A stretch of 64,000 bases of DNA from positions 1 through 64,000 of the forward strand of contig NZ_AKIV01000038.1 of NCBI RefSeq assembly GCF_000282655.1, read 5' to 3'. The notes below the pieces were generated by a model. It had not been told where the DNA came from and ran no database searches. It saw only the letters and a program-made list of their open reading frames with translations. Source of the DNA: Polaromonas sp. CF318. GTDB lineage: Bacteria; Pseudomonadota; Gammaproteobacteria; Burkholderiales; Burkholderiaceae_C. Positions within the stretch are counted from its first letter, which is position 1. Every line of letters begins with the position of its first letter. This document shows, in pieces, positions 18,150 through 26,991 of the stretch. The translations under genes and the position numbers were made by a program.

Positions 18150-18977
18150 CTATTGGGGATACACAACGCGGTAGACGGTCTGCCCCTCGTTCCAATATGA
18201 GGGCGCATGCCGAACCTGAATTTTTTGCGCCGGTGATTCGCCTACGGTGTCACCGTCCAGAATGACCGGCCCTTTTGAAATAAGGTAATCGCTCATCCAC
18301 GCAACCAGCGTGAAAAGCGATTTTCCATCGACATTCGCATCCTTGGATTCGATCTCCATGAGATCGAACTCCTTCATGCCCCTTGTCGAAATGCTCCAGC
18401 CTTTCAGGAGGTCGTTGCTGAGACGGTAGTTGACCCACAGCATTACAGGCAAGCGCTGCCGCGAAGCTACCCCACTCAGTTTCAGAAACACGTCTCTCGA
18501 TTGAAGGTTGCCCTGCCAATAGCCCGCAATCGCATTGGCATCCGGCATGAAAGATGCCACCACCTGGGTCAGGAGCAGCGCTGCACCAACCTTGTCAAGC
18601 TTGACATCGAGCATGGTGACGATGAGATGCGCCTTATGCGGTGCGACGGATTGGCAGGCGTCCGGCCAGTACCAGGCAAAACGGCAAACGTCTTCGAGTT
18701 CCTTGTTGGGAATGGGGCTGTCTACCAGGCCAATGGCCACCGTGCCTTCGGCAACGCGAAAGAGTATGACCTGATCACCGGCCTCCATCTTGTCGATCAG
18801 CAATGAATTTCCGAGCCGCTGCTGAAGGGCCGCCTTGACTTGTTCGCCAGAAGGCATCTTCGGCTCGGCGAGCACCACAAAAGCCAGGCCTTTGACTTTG
18901 CTTGTTTCCGCCAGCGCAGGCGAAATCAGGGATACAAAAATGACCAGAGTTGTAACGAGGCGGTATATTGATTTCAC
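18150..18977 (-). CDS. DUF4261 domain protein with signal peptide
   Basis: A 275-residue protein. I took the GTG at 18977, five bases after the stop of the upstream DUF6928 gene, because it begins a clean signal peptide (VKSIYRLVTTLVIFVSLISPALA); the open frame continues into the neighbour but without sense. The mature part (KGLAFVVLAEPKMPSGEQV, then AHLIVTMLD) matches the DUF4261 pattern, a domain of unknown function. Family members are usually cytoplasmic, so an exported copy is unusual. Cysteines C100 and C109 (approximate) could form a disulfide. Confidence 0.65.
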   Translation of the reverse strand: MKSIYRLVTTLVIFVSLISPALAETSKVKGLAFVVLAEPKMPSGEQVKAALQQRLGNSLLIDKMEAGDQVILFRVAEGTVAIGLVDSPIPNKELEDVCRFAWYWPDACQSVAPHKAHLIVTMLDVKLDKVGAALLLTQVVASFMPDANAIAGYWQGNLQSRDVFLKLSGVASRQRLPVMLWVNYRLSNDLLKGWSISTRGMKEFDLMEIESKDANVDGKSLFTLVAWMSDYLISKGPVILDGDTVGESPAQKIQVRHAPSYWNEGQTVYRVVYPQ

Positions 18978-18981
18978 AAGG

Positions 18982-19635
18982 TCACCATAGTTTGAAAACC
19001 GACTTCTTGCGCTTGTAGCAGAGCAAGGGAATCGACTCCGGGTCCAGCAGCGACGGATCAACAGGCCCCTCAAGGTGGTACCCAAAAAACTCGCGGAGCA
19101 CGCCCTCTCCAAGCTCCAGCGGATGAAACGGAAACGGATAGGGCGGTTCATCGTCGTCCATATCCGCTGGGTCAACTGCCGGGTGGGCTCCATCCCAATA
19201 CGGTGCCTCGAATGGCAGGCGTCGACCGATATCTTCAACGATGCCGTCATCAGGTGACAGGCTCAGGGAGCGCTCCAGCTTTCCGTTGCGCCACACAGCG
19301 AATGCCAGCCAATCCACAACGCTGTGCATCGCATGAAAGTGCACGGTCCTGGAACCCGCATACTCAAGGAATCGCGCTGGAATCTTTGACGGATGATCGA
19401 TGACGAACTCCTCGGCGGCCACGATCACCATGCCCGGAAAACAGCCGATGCGAATTTCGTTGTCGGGCGGAGAAGTCCACATGAGGGAGCTGTCTTCCAG
19501 CGGCTCAAGTTTTTCTTTGGGAAAAAGTGCCGCCGCGACCTTACTCGTCTGATCTCGATCCAGTGCTGGCCGGGAGGCAAGCGACTGACGGGGATCTCCA
19601 TCCGAGATAACAATCATCCAGGTTCTCGCGCCCAT
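18982..19635 (-). CDS. DUF6928 family protein
   Basis: A 217-residue cytoplasmic protein beginning MGARTWMIVISDGDPRQSL, the start typical of DUF6928. It continues with RTVHFHAMHSVVDWLAFAVW and RKLERSLSLSPD-like strands and an acidic proline-rich loop (DMDDDEPPYPFPFHP), and ends LLCYKRKKSVFKLW. Its role is unknown. It lies four bases upstream of the DUF4261 gene, and the two appear to be co-translated. Confidence 0.65.
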   Translation of the reverse strand: MGARTWMIVISDGDPRQSLASRPALDRDQTSKVAAALFPKEKLEPLEDSSLMWTSPPDNEIRIGCFPGMVIVAAEEFVIDHPSKIPARFLEYAGSRTVHFHAMHSVVDWLAFAVWRNGKLERSLSLSPDDGIVEDIGRRLPFEAPYWDGAHPAVDPADMDDDEPPYPFPFHPLELGEGVLREFFGYHLEGPVDPSLLDPESIPLLCYKRKKSVFKLW

Positions 19636-19733
19636 AGTGCTCCGATGTCTTGAGTGGCAATCGCAGATTCAAGTAATGGCCAAACGCCCAGCTTCGACCA
19701 TACCGCAAACTGAGCCCGCGCCTGTCGTCCGGC

Positions 19734-20183
19734 TCAGGCACCGCAGCAATAACACCGCTCCGCGAACTGCTTCAGGACGCCCAGTGTCCCGGCCCAGTAA
19801 AACTGCAGGTGCTTAAAGATACTGACCGTCGGGAAGCCTGCCACCATGAGTGTCAGCGACGTCGCTTCTCCTTGCGGCGTCAGGCTGAAGGTCAAAGTCG
19901 TGAAATTTCCAGGTTCATCGGGAAGCCGGGATAAGGAACTCAAATGGGTGTAGCTGAGCCGCTCCATATGCTTGAACGCCAAGACCACGCCGATGTTCCG
20001 GAAGCGCAAATGGTGGATACCACTCACCACCAACGGGTTACCGACTTTCCAGTCGGTCTCTATTTCGATTTCCATCTCTGGTTCGCCCATCCACACCTTC
20101 ATTTTCTCGGTATGGACCAGGCTATCCCACACAACCGGCGCTGGCGCGTCGATAAGCGTGTTGAGTTCGAAGGACTGAGTCAT
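19734..20183 (-). CDS. SRPBCC (START-like) domain protein
   Basis: A 149-residue protein of the SRPBCC/AHSA1 helix-grip superfamily: FELNTLIDAPAPVVWDSLVHTEKMKVWMG is the conserved opening strand and helix, and the C-terminal helix (FKHLQFYWAGTLGVLKQFAE) closes the cavity. It binds a small hydrophobic ligand or acts as a co-chaperone-like protein; no partner is evident. It ends in a Cys-rich tail (RCYCCGA). Confidence 0.75.
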   Translation of the reverse strand: MTQSFELNTLIDAPAPVVWDSLVHTEKMKVWMGEPEMEIEIETDWKVGNPLVVSGIHHLRFRNIGVVLAFKHMERLSYTHLSSLSRLPDEPGNFTTLTFSLTPQGEATSLTLMVAGFPTVSIFKHLQFYWAGTLGVLKQFAERCYCCGA

Positions 20184-20241
20184 GGTGCTTCACTTCTTTG
20201 GACCGGTTTGGCCCGGCAAATATATGGTGCCTGAAGGCCTG

Positions 20242-20901
20242 TCAGGCGGCGACACCACCGTTCCGGATTTCCTTCAAGATGTCCGCCGCGGGTCGATCAA
20301 GCCTCTCACTTTCCCGGCCACCCTTGAGAACATAGTCACCACCCCAACGCAGATGCTCGTCCGCATACAGAACCCTGATTTCGATCGCGGGCCATTTTTT
20401 CGAGAGTGCCTTGACCAATGGCTTGGGAAAAGCTGATGCCGTGGTGAAGCTGACAATGATCCGGTCACGCTCCGCGTCAACATCGGAGTCCTCGGCGTTC
20501 CACTTCGAGCCCCAGTTCTTCTTGCACCAGCCGTGCCAGGACCCAAAGCCGTGCTTCTCGATGTTCTCCTGGTACTGGCGCACGGGCGCCAGGTACATCT
20601 CCGCGCAATCGAGGCTGCGGATGCATGCCAGCAGCTGCTCACGGGACTCGAGCGGAAACGGATGGCCCAGCTTCGCGGCCGACTCCTTCCACGTCCAATA
20701 CTTTGCAGGCTCTGTCCAGTCGCCATAGAGCGCGTCGTAACCCGTCGTCACCGCGCTACTTTCTTCAATCTCAAGCTCCGGCGGCATCGGAACCACCGAA
20801 TTGAAATCGAAGGTTCCCGCGCTGAAATGGGTATCGCGGCAAGAAGCCAGGGAGTCAGGATCTCCTGAAAGTTGCAGCAAAACGAATACGGCGTCTGACA
20901 T
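20242..20901 (-). CDS. YubB/Api92-like ferredoxin-fold protein
   Basis: A 219-residue protein whose central motif W-CKKNWGSKWNAED, preceded by GFGSWHGW and followed by strands IIVSFTTASAFP and the helix PLVKALSKKWP, matches the ferredoxin-like domain of YubB/Api92-like (DUF1281) proteins, known mostly from plasmids, phages and genomic islands. Function is unknown. It may indicate horizontal acquisition of this patch. Confidence 0.6.
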   Translation of the reverse strand: MSDAVFVLLQLSGDPDSLASCRDTHFSAGTFDFNSVVPMPPELEIEESSAVTTGYDALYGDWTEPAKYWTWKESAAKLGHPFPLESREQLLACIRSLDCAEMYLAPVRQYQENIEKHGFGSWHGWCKKNWGSKWNAEDSDVDAERDRIIVSFTTASAFPKPLVKALSKKWPAIEIRVLYADEHLRWGGDYVLKGGRESERLDRPAADILKEIRNGGVAA

Positions 20902-20941
20902 GGCAGCCTAAACCTGGAGGGGAAGGGTCCGGAGCAGGCGC

Positions 20942-21403
20942 TTATTTCAACTCGGCGTAGGCCATCTCACCGATCTTTTTTGCCAGCGTGTCTATGCCCA
21001 GCCAGGCGTTCCGGTAGTAGTCTTCGACGGGATAGGTTTTCCCCTGGTAGGCAATGACGGCCTTGATTTCGTCCTTGCCGGCAAACGCTCCGGCCATGAA
21101 GCGCGCGGCATCCTCGCGCGCCACATACGCCTTGACAGTCAGGCTGGCTTCTTTTTCTTTCGTCACCTTGCGCCCTGCCTTCGCCGCAGCTTCGTTGTAG
21201 CCGCCGGCGATGAGGGAAGGAATCGTCGGCTTCACCACGCAGGGACCGCAATCCAATGTCACCTTGAGGGTGGGCAACTCGGCCACGGAAGCTGCGGCTG
21301 TGGCGGGTTGTGGCGCAGAGCCAGGTTGGGCTGTGGTGGCGCACCCCGAGAGGATGACTGCGCAGGCCGCGAGAAACAGGCCAAGGTGATTCTTGATGTT
21401 CAA
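20942..21403 (-). CDS. Lipoprotein with TTG start
   Basis: A 153-residue predicted outer-membrane or periplasmic lipoprotein. The signal sequence (NHLGLFLAACAVILSGC) ends in a good lipobox, LSGC. The start is a TTG at 21403, chosen because it follows AAAGGAG by seven bases and begins the signal exactly; the upstream ATG at 21466 would bury the signal. The mature region has two close cysteines (DCGPC) that could form a disulfide. Function unknown. Confidence 0.65.
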   Translation of the reverse strand: MNIKNHLGLFLAACAVILSGCATTAQPGSAPQPATAAASVAELPTLKVTLDCGPCVVKPTIPSLIAGGYNEAAAKAGRKVTKEKEASLTVKAYVAREDAARFMAGAFAGKDEIKAVIAYQGKTYPVEDYYRNAWLGIDTLAKKIGEMAYAELK

Positions 21404-21597
21404 GGGAAAGCTCCTTTGGGTTTGAGGATGATGGCTCGTAAAGCCTAGCGCAGTGTATGCCGCCACGCCAGCGACACATCATAAGAAAATTCCTGTCTCG
21501 CCACGCCCTTTAGAGCTTCACCGGCTTTGTCATCAACCTGACCAACTCCCGATTCCATAAACACCGGGATATGTGGCTACTGAATGAAAAGCCAAAG

Positions 21598-21622
21598 AAA
21601 AAGGCGCCCGCGGCGCCTTTTT
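21598..21622 (-). terminator. Rho-independent terminator of the efflux operon
   Basis: Arms AAAAAGGCGCC and GGCGCCTTTTT (11 base pairs) around a three-base loop, giving a T-run on either strand. It lies 27 bases beyond the stop of the emrB-like gene. Confidence 0.85.
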
Positions 21623-21648
21623 CTTGGATCGACCGATCCGTAAATGCC

Positions 21649-23217
21649 TCAGTGCGCCCCGGCCGCCGCGTCCGCACTCCCCGCCCCGGCCTTGGTATGC
21701 CGCGTCAAAAACACCAGCGGAATCAACAGCAGGAAGATCAGCGCCGACACATAAAACACGTCGTTGGCCGCGAGCATATAGGCCTGCTGGTCGACGAGGC
21801 GGTTGATGGTGCCCAGGGCCTGCTCGGGCGTGAGGCCGGCACCGGCCAAACCATTGAGGGCGCTGTTGGTGGCGACGCTGCCTTGGTTCACGTATTCGCT
21901 GATCTGCGCATGGTGCATGGCGGCGCGGTCCTGCCAGATGGTGGTGGCAATCGAGGTGCCGAAGGAGCCGGCCGTGATGCGCACGAAGTTGGACAGGCCC
22001 GACGCCGCCGGAATCTTCTCGGGCGCGATGCCCGACAACGTGATGGTGACCAGCGGGATAAAGAAGAAGGCCATGGCCACGCCCTGGATGATGGTCGGGA
22101 TCATGATGGTCTGGAAGTCGGCCTGGGTGTTGAAGTGCGAACGCATCCACAGCACCAGCGCGAACACCATGAAGGCAAAGGCGGCGAAGCGGCGCGGGTC
22201 AACCTTGGCGATGTTCTTGCCGACGATGGGCGACAGCAGCAGCGCAAAAGCCCCCACAGGCGCCAGCACCATGCCGGCTTGCGTGGCGGTGTAGCCCATG
22301 TATTGCTGCAGCCACAGGGGCAGCAGCACCACGTTACCGAAAAAGAGGCCGTAGCCCACCGACAGCGCGAGCGCGCCGGCCCAGAAGTTGCGTTTCTTGA
22401 ACAGCGTGAGGTCCACCACCGGGTGCTCTTCGGTGAACTCCCAGATCACGAAGGCAATCAAGCCTACCAGCGCGATGATGGCCAAGGCGATGACTTCGCC
22501 GGAATGGAACCAGTCCAGCTCATGGCCTTTGTCGAGCATGATCTGCAGCGAGCCGACCCAGACCACCAGCAGCGCCAGCCCCACGGAATCGATGGGCAGC
22601 TTTTTGGTTGGGCTTTCGCGTTTGCGGAAGATGCTCCAGGTGATGAAGGCCGCGCCGACGCCGACGGGGATGTTGATGTAGAAAATCCAGGGCCAGGAAA
22701 TATTGTCGGTAATCCAGCCCCCCAGCAGCGGCCCCATGACCGGGGCGATCAGCGTCGTCATGGACCATAAGGCCATGGCCAACCCCGCGAGCGCCTTGGG
22801 GTAGCTCGACAGCAGCAGCGCCTGCGACAGCGGAATCATGGGCCCGGCGACCAGGCCCTGCAACACGCGCAGAAAGATCAGCGTGGTCATGTTCGGCGCC
22901 AGGCCGCACAGCCAGGAGGTCAGCACAAACAGCATGACGCTGGCCGTGAACAGGCGCACCTGGCCGAAGCGTTGCGACAGCCAGCCGGTCAGCGGCACGG
23001 CAATCGCGTTGGCCACGCCGAAGCTGGTGATGACCCAGGTGCCCTGGTTGGGGCTCACGCCCAGGTCGCCGGCAATGGCGGGCAGCGACACGTTGGCGAT
23101 GGAGGTGTCGAGCACGTTCATGAAGGTCGCTGCCGACAGGGCCAGCGTGCCCCACAGGCGGGCCGACCCCGTCAGCGGCGGGGGTGGGATATAGGCGGAA
23201 GCGGGTGCGGAAGCCAT
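21649..23217 (-). CDS. emrB: DHA2-family MFS drug transporter, EmrB-type
   Basis: A 522-residue, 14-helix major-facilitator antiporter. Motif D1 (ATFMNVLDTSIANVSLPAIAG, about residues 31-51) and motif A (GWLSQRFGQVRLF) are diagnostic of the DHA2/EmrB group, as is the conserved GPLLGGWITDNISWPWIF. With the membrane-fusion protein and outer-membrane channel encoded just upstream it should expel hydrophobic compounds across both membranes in exchange for protons. It is the last gene of a four-gene operon led by a MarR repressor, with a strong terminator downstream. Specific substrates are unknown. Confidence 0.9.
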   Translation of the reverse strand: MASAPASAYIPPPPLTGSARLWGTLALSAATFMNVLDTSIANVSLPAIAGDLGVSPNQGTWVITSFGVANAIAVPLTGWLSQRFGQVRLFTASVMLFVLTSWLCGLAPNMTTLIFLRVLQGLVAGPMIPLSQALLLSSYPKALAGLAMALWSMTTLIAPVMGPLLGGWITDNISWPWIFYINIPVGVGAAFITWSIFRKRESPTKKLPIDSVGLALLVVWVGSLQIMLDKGHELDWFHSGEVIALAIIALVGLIAFVIWEFTEEHPVVDLTLFKKRNFWAGALALSVGYGLFFGNVVLLPLWLQQYMGYTATQAGMVLAPVGAFALLLSPIVGKNIAKVDPRRFAAFAFMVFALVLWMRSHFNTQADFQTIMIPTIIQGVAMAFFFIPLVTITLSGIAPEKIPAASGLSNFVRITAGSFGTSIATTIWQDRAAMHHAQISEYVNQGSVATNSALNGLAGAGLTPEQALGTINRLVDQQAYMLAANDVFYVSALIFLLLIPLVFLTRHTKAGAGSADAAAGAH

Positions 23218-23294
23218 GAAAGCCTTGCGAAGAAAGAGCGGGTGGAAACCGCGATGGAGGTTTACCGCGGTTACGCGTGCTTGGGGTGAGCGAC

Positions 23295-24692
23295 TCAGGG
23301 CGCCGTGCGCTTGCCGGCCAGCGACAGCGTGTGACTGAACGCGAGGGTCTGGGCATCGCCGCCGGCCTGGGTGGGCAAGGCAGCCCCGCCCGGCTGCGGC
23401 GCCGGCCTGGCCGCGTTGGCGGCCTTGGCCGACTTCAGGGCAGCTTTGCCGGTGTTGGCGGCGATCACGCGCTGCACATCCCTGTCGGCCGCATCGTCCT
23501 GCGCGCCATAGGTCTGGGTGTGCGCCAGGGCGGCATCGCGCGGCGCGTCGGCCAGGGTCTTGCCGTCCTTGTTGCTCACGTCGACTTCGGCTTCCATGGA
23601 GAGACCCACGCGCAGCGGGTTCTCGGCCAGCTGTTTGGCGTCCAGCGCGATGCGCACGGGCACGCGCTGCACCACCTTGATCCAGTTGCCGGTGGCGTTC
23701 TGCGCGGGCAGCAGCGAGAAAGCGGCACCGGTGCCGACGCCCAGGCCCGCCACCGCGCCCTTGTACTCGACCTTCTTGCCGTAGAGGTCGGCCACCAGGG
23801 TGACGGGCTGGCCTATGCGGATATTGCGCAGCTGCACTTCCTTGAAGTTGGCATCGACCCAGACCTGCTTGAGCGGGATGATGGACATCATGGGCGTGCC
23901 GGCGGCCACGCGCTGGCCGAGTTGCACCGTGCGCTTGGCGACATAACCGTCAACCGGTGCGAGCAGGCCCGCGCGCTGCGTGGCCAGGAAGGCTTCGCGC
24001 ACCTTGGCGGCGGCCACCTGCACGCTGGGGTGCTGCTCGATGCTGGTGCCTTCGGTCAGCGCCTGGTTGCTGGCGAGCTGCTCGCGCGCGGCGGTCACGC
24101 CGGCCTGCGCGGCGGCCAGGGCGCTTTTCGCGGTGTCCAGTTGCGTGCGCGCATGGTTGAGTTCTTCCTTGGACACGGCGCCGTTGCCGGTCAGCGACTG
24201 GCGGCGATTGAGGTCGTCATTGGCGCGCGCAATGTCGCTTTGCGCCTTGACCACGTCGGCATCACGCAAGGCGATCTGCGCGGCCAGCGTGCCGTTGTTG
24301 GCGTAGAGCGTGCGCACCTGGCGCACGGCCTGGGCCAGCGCGGCTTCGGCCTGCTCGAGCGCGACCTTGGCGTCGGCCGGGTCCAGCTGCACCAGGGACT
24401 GGCCGGCTTTCACGAAGTCGGTGTCGTCGGCCATGATGGCCATGACGGTACCGCCGATCTGCGGGGTGATCTGGATCACATTGCCCTGCACATAGGCGTT
24501 GTCGGTGGACTCGTAGTGGCTGGCCACCAGGTATTCATAGGCGGACCAACCCAGGCCGGCCACCACCACGACGGCGGCCAGCGCGGTTAGCGCCTTTTTG
24601 CGTTTCGGGTTGCCCGCAGGCGCCTGCGCCGGTGCGGCGGCTGGCGTGGAGGCTGGGGAAGCGGCGGAATTGGAAGATTCAGGAGTGCTCAT
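23295..24692 (-). CDS. emrA: HlyD/EmrA-type membrane fusion protein
   Basis: A 465-residue periplasmic adaptor. It has one N-terminal membrane segment (about residues 36-55, ALTALAAVVVVAGLGWSAYEY), the biotinyl-lipoyl half-motif STDNAYVQGNVIQITPQIGG, a long coiled-coil hairpin (about 100-215), the second lipoyl half (RAGLLAPVDGYVAKR) and a beta-barrel domain. The C-terminal 80 residues are an Ala/Pro-rich extension unusual for EmrA. It joins the EmrB-like pump to the outer-membrane channel encoded upstream. Confidence 0.9.
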   Translation of the reverse strand: MSTPESSNSAASPASTPAAAPAQAPAGNPKRKKALTALAAVVVVAGLGWSAYEYLVASHYESTDNAYVQGNVIQITPQIGGTVMAIMADDTDFVKAGQSLVQLDPADAKVALEQAEAALAQAVRQVRTLYANNGTLAAQIALRDADVVKAQSDIARANDDLNRRQSLTGNGAVSKEELNHARTQLDTAKSALAAAQAGVTAAREQLASNQALTEGTSIEQHPSVQVAAAKVREAFLATQRAGLLAPVDGYVAKRTVQLGQRVAAGTPMMSIIPLKQVWVDANFKEVQLRNIRIGQPVTLVADLYGKKVEYKGAVAGLGVGTGAAFSLLPAQNATGNWIKVVQRVPVRIALDAKQLAENPLRVGLSMEAEVDVSNKDGKTLADAPRDAALAHTQTYGAQDDAADRDVQRVIAANTGKAALKSAKAANAARPAPQPGGAALPTQAGGDAQTLAFSHTLSLAGKRTAP

Positions 24693-24752
24693 GGTGTTTG
24701 GGTCTGCTGGTTATCTGTGGATGTCTGTCTCTGCGGGTTGTCTGCGGCTGGC

Positions 24753-26336
24753 TCAGAAGGCCGCGGCGCTTGCATGGCGACCTGTGGCCACGGCGGGGCC
24801 GGGGGTGTAGCCGCCGCCCAGTGCGCGTATCAGCGCCACCTGCGTGTCCAGCGCGCGGGCCGACAAGTCCACCGCCTGCCGGCGCTGGGCCAGCACGCTG
24901 GTTTCCGCCGTGAGCACGTTGAGGTAGTTGCCCAGGCCGGCCTTGTAGCGCTGCACGGCAATTTCGTAAGCGCTTTCGGCGGCGTCCTGGGCGGCGCGCT
25001 GCTCGGTTTGCTGGCGAACAATGGCCTGCGAGGAAGCGACCTGGTCGGCGACATCGCGCACCGCGTCGATCACGGCGGCGTTGTAGCTCTCCACCGCGGC
25101 GTCGAGGTCGGCGGTCTTGCCGCGCAGGTTGGCGCGCAGCCGGCCCGCGTCAAAAATCGGCAGGCGCAGCGCCGGGCCCACGCCCCACTGCCGGCTGCCC
25201 GAATCCAGCAGGTTGCCCAGGCCTATGCTGGAGAAACCGGCGAAGGCGACGAGGTTGATGTTGGGATAAAACTGGGTCTTGGCATTGGCCACGTCCTTGG
25301 ACGAAGCCTCGACGCGCCAGCGCGCGGCGGCGATGTCGGCACGGCGGCCCAGCAGGTCGGCGGGGATGGTGGCGGAAACCGCGACGTTTTTGATCGCGGC
25401 TTGCGCGGTCGGCGCCAGCGCGGCGGCCCCATCGGGTTGGCCCACCAGCGCACCCAGCGCATTGCGTGTGAGCGCCATCTGCTCCATCACGGTTTCAAGC
25501 TGCAGGCGCGCTTCGGGCAGGCCGCCCTCGCTCTGGCGCAGTTCAAGGCGGGTATCCAGGCCGGCGTCGACGCGGTCGCGCACCAGCTTCAGGGTTTCCT
25601 CGCGCTGCGCGAGCGTGCGGCGCGCCACATTGGCTTGTTCATTGAGGCGCACCAGCTGGAAATAGCTGCGCGCGACATTGCTGGCCAGCAGCACACGCGC
25701 GGCCTGCGCGTCGGCCTCGGCGGCATTGGCGCTGCCCAGCGCGGCGTCGAGCGCCGCGCGGTTCTTGCCGAAGAAATCAAGCTCCCAGCTGGCATTGAGC
25801 TGGGCCGTGCCGCTTTCGCGGATGGAGCCGGCCAGCGGTGGCGGTACCGCGCCATTGGCGGTGTAGCGCTGGCGGGTCAGGTCGAGCTGGCCGGTGAGCT
25901 GCGGCAAGGTGGCGGCGTCGGCCACCTCGATCACGGCCTGCGCGCGCGCCAGCCGCGCCTGCGCCAGCTTGAGGCTGGGGCTGGTTTGCAGGGCTTGCGC
26001 GACCAGGGTATTGAGTTGCTCGTCGCCGAAGTCGCGCCACCATTCAGCGGCCAGCGGCGCCTGCGCCGCAGCTTGAGCACCACCGGAGTCTGGATTGGCC
26101 TTCAGGCCCAGCGAGGGCGCGTCGCGCATGCTCGCTTGTGGCGTGATGCCGGACATGTCGGCGCAGCCGGTCAGGCCGGTCGCCATCAGGCCCACGGCCA
26201 CCACGCTGGCGGCGGCCACGAGGGCCATGCGGAAGGAAGCCTGCCAGACCGGCAGGCTTTGGTCGGCATTGCCCGGCGTCACGCCGGGGGCGGCGGCCCG
26301 GGGAAAGTCACAGGTGTTATTTGTCATGTTGTTCAT
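24753..26336 (-). CDS. Outer-membrane efflux channel lipoprotein (NodT family)
   Basis: A 527-residue TolC-like factor. A long N-terminal leader ends in a lipobox (VGLMATGLTGC, cysteine near residue 58), followed by two repeats of the outer-membrane efflux domain (AEWWRDFGDEQLNTLVAQALQ opening; GRRADIAAARWRVEAS in the second half), as in NodT/OprM proteins. Its first bases overlap the end of the MarR gene by 20 bases, implying coupled translation. It forms the outer-membrane exit duct of the Emr-type pump. Confidence 0.9.
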   Translation of the reverse strand: MNNMTNNTCDFPRAAAPGVTPGNADQSLPVWQASFRMALVAAASVVAVGLMATGLTGCADMSGITPQASMRDAPSLGLKANPDSGGAQAAAQAPLAAEWWRDFGDEQLNTLVAQALQTSPSLKLAQARLARAQAVIEVADAATLPQLTGQLDLTRQRYTANGAVPPPLAGSIRESGTAQLNASWELDFFGKNRAALDAALGSANAAEADAQAARVLLASNVARSYFQLVRLNEQANVARRTLAQREETLKLVRDRVDAGLDTRLELRQSEGGLPEARLQLETVMEQMALTRNALGALVGQPDGAAALAPTAQAAIKNVAVSATIPADLLGRRADIAAARWRVEASSKDVANAKTQFYPNINLVAFAGFSSIGLGNLLDSGSRQWGVGPALRLPIFDAGRLRANLRGKTADLDAAVESYNAAVIDAVRDVADQVASSQAIVRQQTEQRAAQDAAESAYEIAVQRYKAGLGNYLNVLTAETSVLAQRRQAVDLSARALDTQVALIRALGGGYTPGPAVATGRHASAAAF

Positions 26337-26871
26337 TCGCTGCTTGGAGGGTGTGCGCGGTTTCGAGGATGCGGCGCAGGTAGCCTTTGAGGTTTTGCCA
26401 CTCCTCGACCGAGAAGCCGGCCAGGTGGGCGTTCTGCACGCGGCTGAGCACGGCGGGAATTTCCTTGGCGGCTTCGCGGCCTTCAGGCGTGAGCTCGATG
26501 TTCACCACGCGCCTGTCGTCGCTGGAGCGGATGCGGCGGCAAAAGCCCTTGGCTTCGAGCCGGTCCAGCAGTCGGGTCATGGAGCCGGCGTCGAGCTGGC
26601 ATTGGCGCGCCAGTTCGGCCACGGTGGAGGCCTTGCCCAGGTAGAGCTTGAGCATGGGCACCCACTGCGCGTTGGTCAGGCCTTTGGGCTCGAGTTCACG
26701 GGTGACTTGCTGCGAGACGCTATTGATGATCTGGCGCATCAGGTAGCCGGTGCTTTGGCCGGCGTCGTAGTCGGAGGCGCAGTAGAACTCCGCCGGCAAC
26801 CCGCAAAGAGGGGTTTCGGGACTGCCGGAGATTGGCTGGCCGGGCTGCGGGCTGACGGTTTTGGATTTCAT
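26317..26871 (-). CDS. MarR-family repressor of the efflux operon
   Basis: A 184-residue MarR-type winged-helix regulator. DNA-binding core: STVAELARQCQLDAGSMTRLLDRLEAKGF, then RRIRSSDDRRVVNIELTPEG (the wing), about residues 83-135. It heads the operon with the outer-membrane channel, EmrA and EmrB genes, and the gene promoter carries an inverted repeat, so autorepression relieved by phenolic or drug-like ligands is likely. The start was set at 26871 because an earlier ATG at 26898 lies inside the promoter; even so only a base or two would precede the start in the message. Confidence 0.87.
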   Translation of the reverse strand: MKSKTVSPQPGQPISGSPETPLCGLPAEFYCASDYDAGQSTGYLMRQIINSVSQQVTRELEPKGLTNAQWVPMLKLYLGKASTVAELARQCQLDAGSMTRLLDRLEAKGFCRRIRSSDDRRVVNIELTPEGREAAKEIPAVLSRVQNAHLAGFSVEEWQNLKGYLRRILETAHTLQAANEQHDK

Positions 26872-26879
26872 GGAAGCGA

Positions 26880-26908
26880 ATAATACATGCCTAGACAATT
26901 AATGTCAA
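26880..26908 (-). promoter_or_regulatory. Sigma-70 promoter with overlapping operator
   Basis: On the minus strand, -35 TTGACA (26903-26908), a 17-base spacer and -10 TATTAT (26880-26885), nearly perfect sigma-70 consensus. The inverted repeat TTGACA-TTAAT-TGTCTA covers the -35 and half of the spacer and is a good MarR-type operator. Transcription should begin at about 26872-26874, next to the MarR start codon. Confidence 0.8.
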
Positions 26909-26991
26909 GGCTGTGTTTGTTTGGGCTTTTGTTGCTTGGGACTCCTTTGTTCGGGCAATTTCTTGGCCGGCTTTGTGACTAAACTCGCGGC

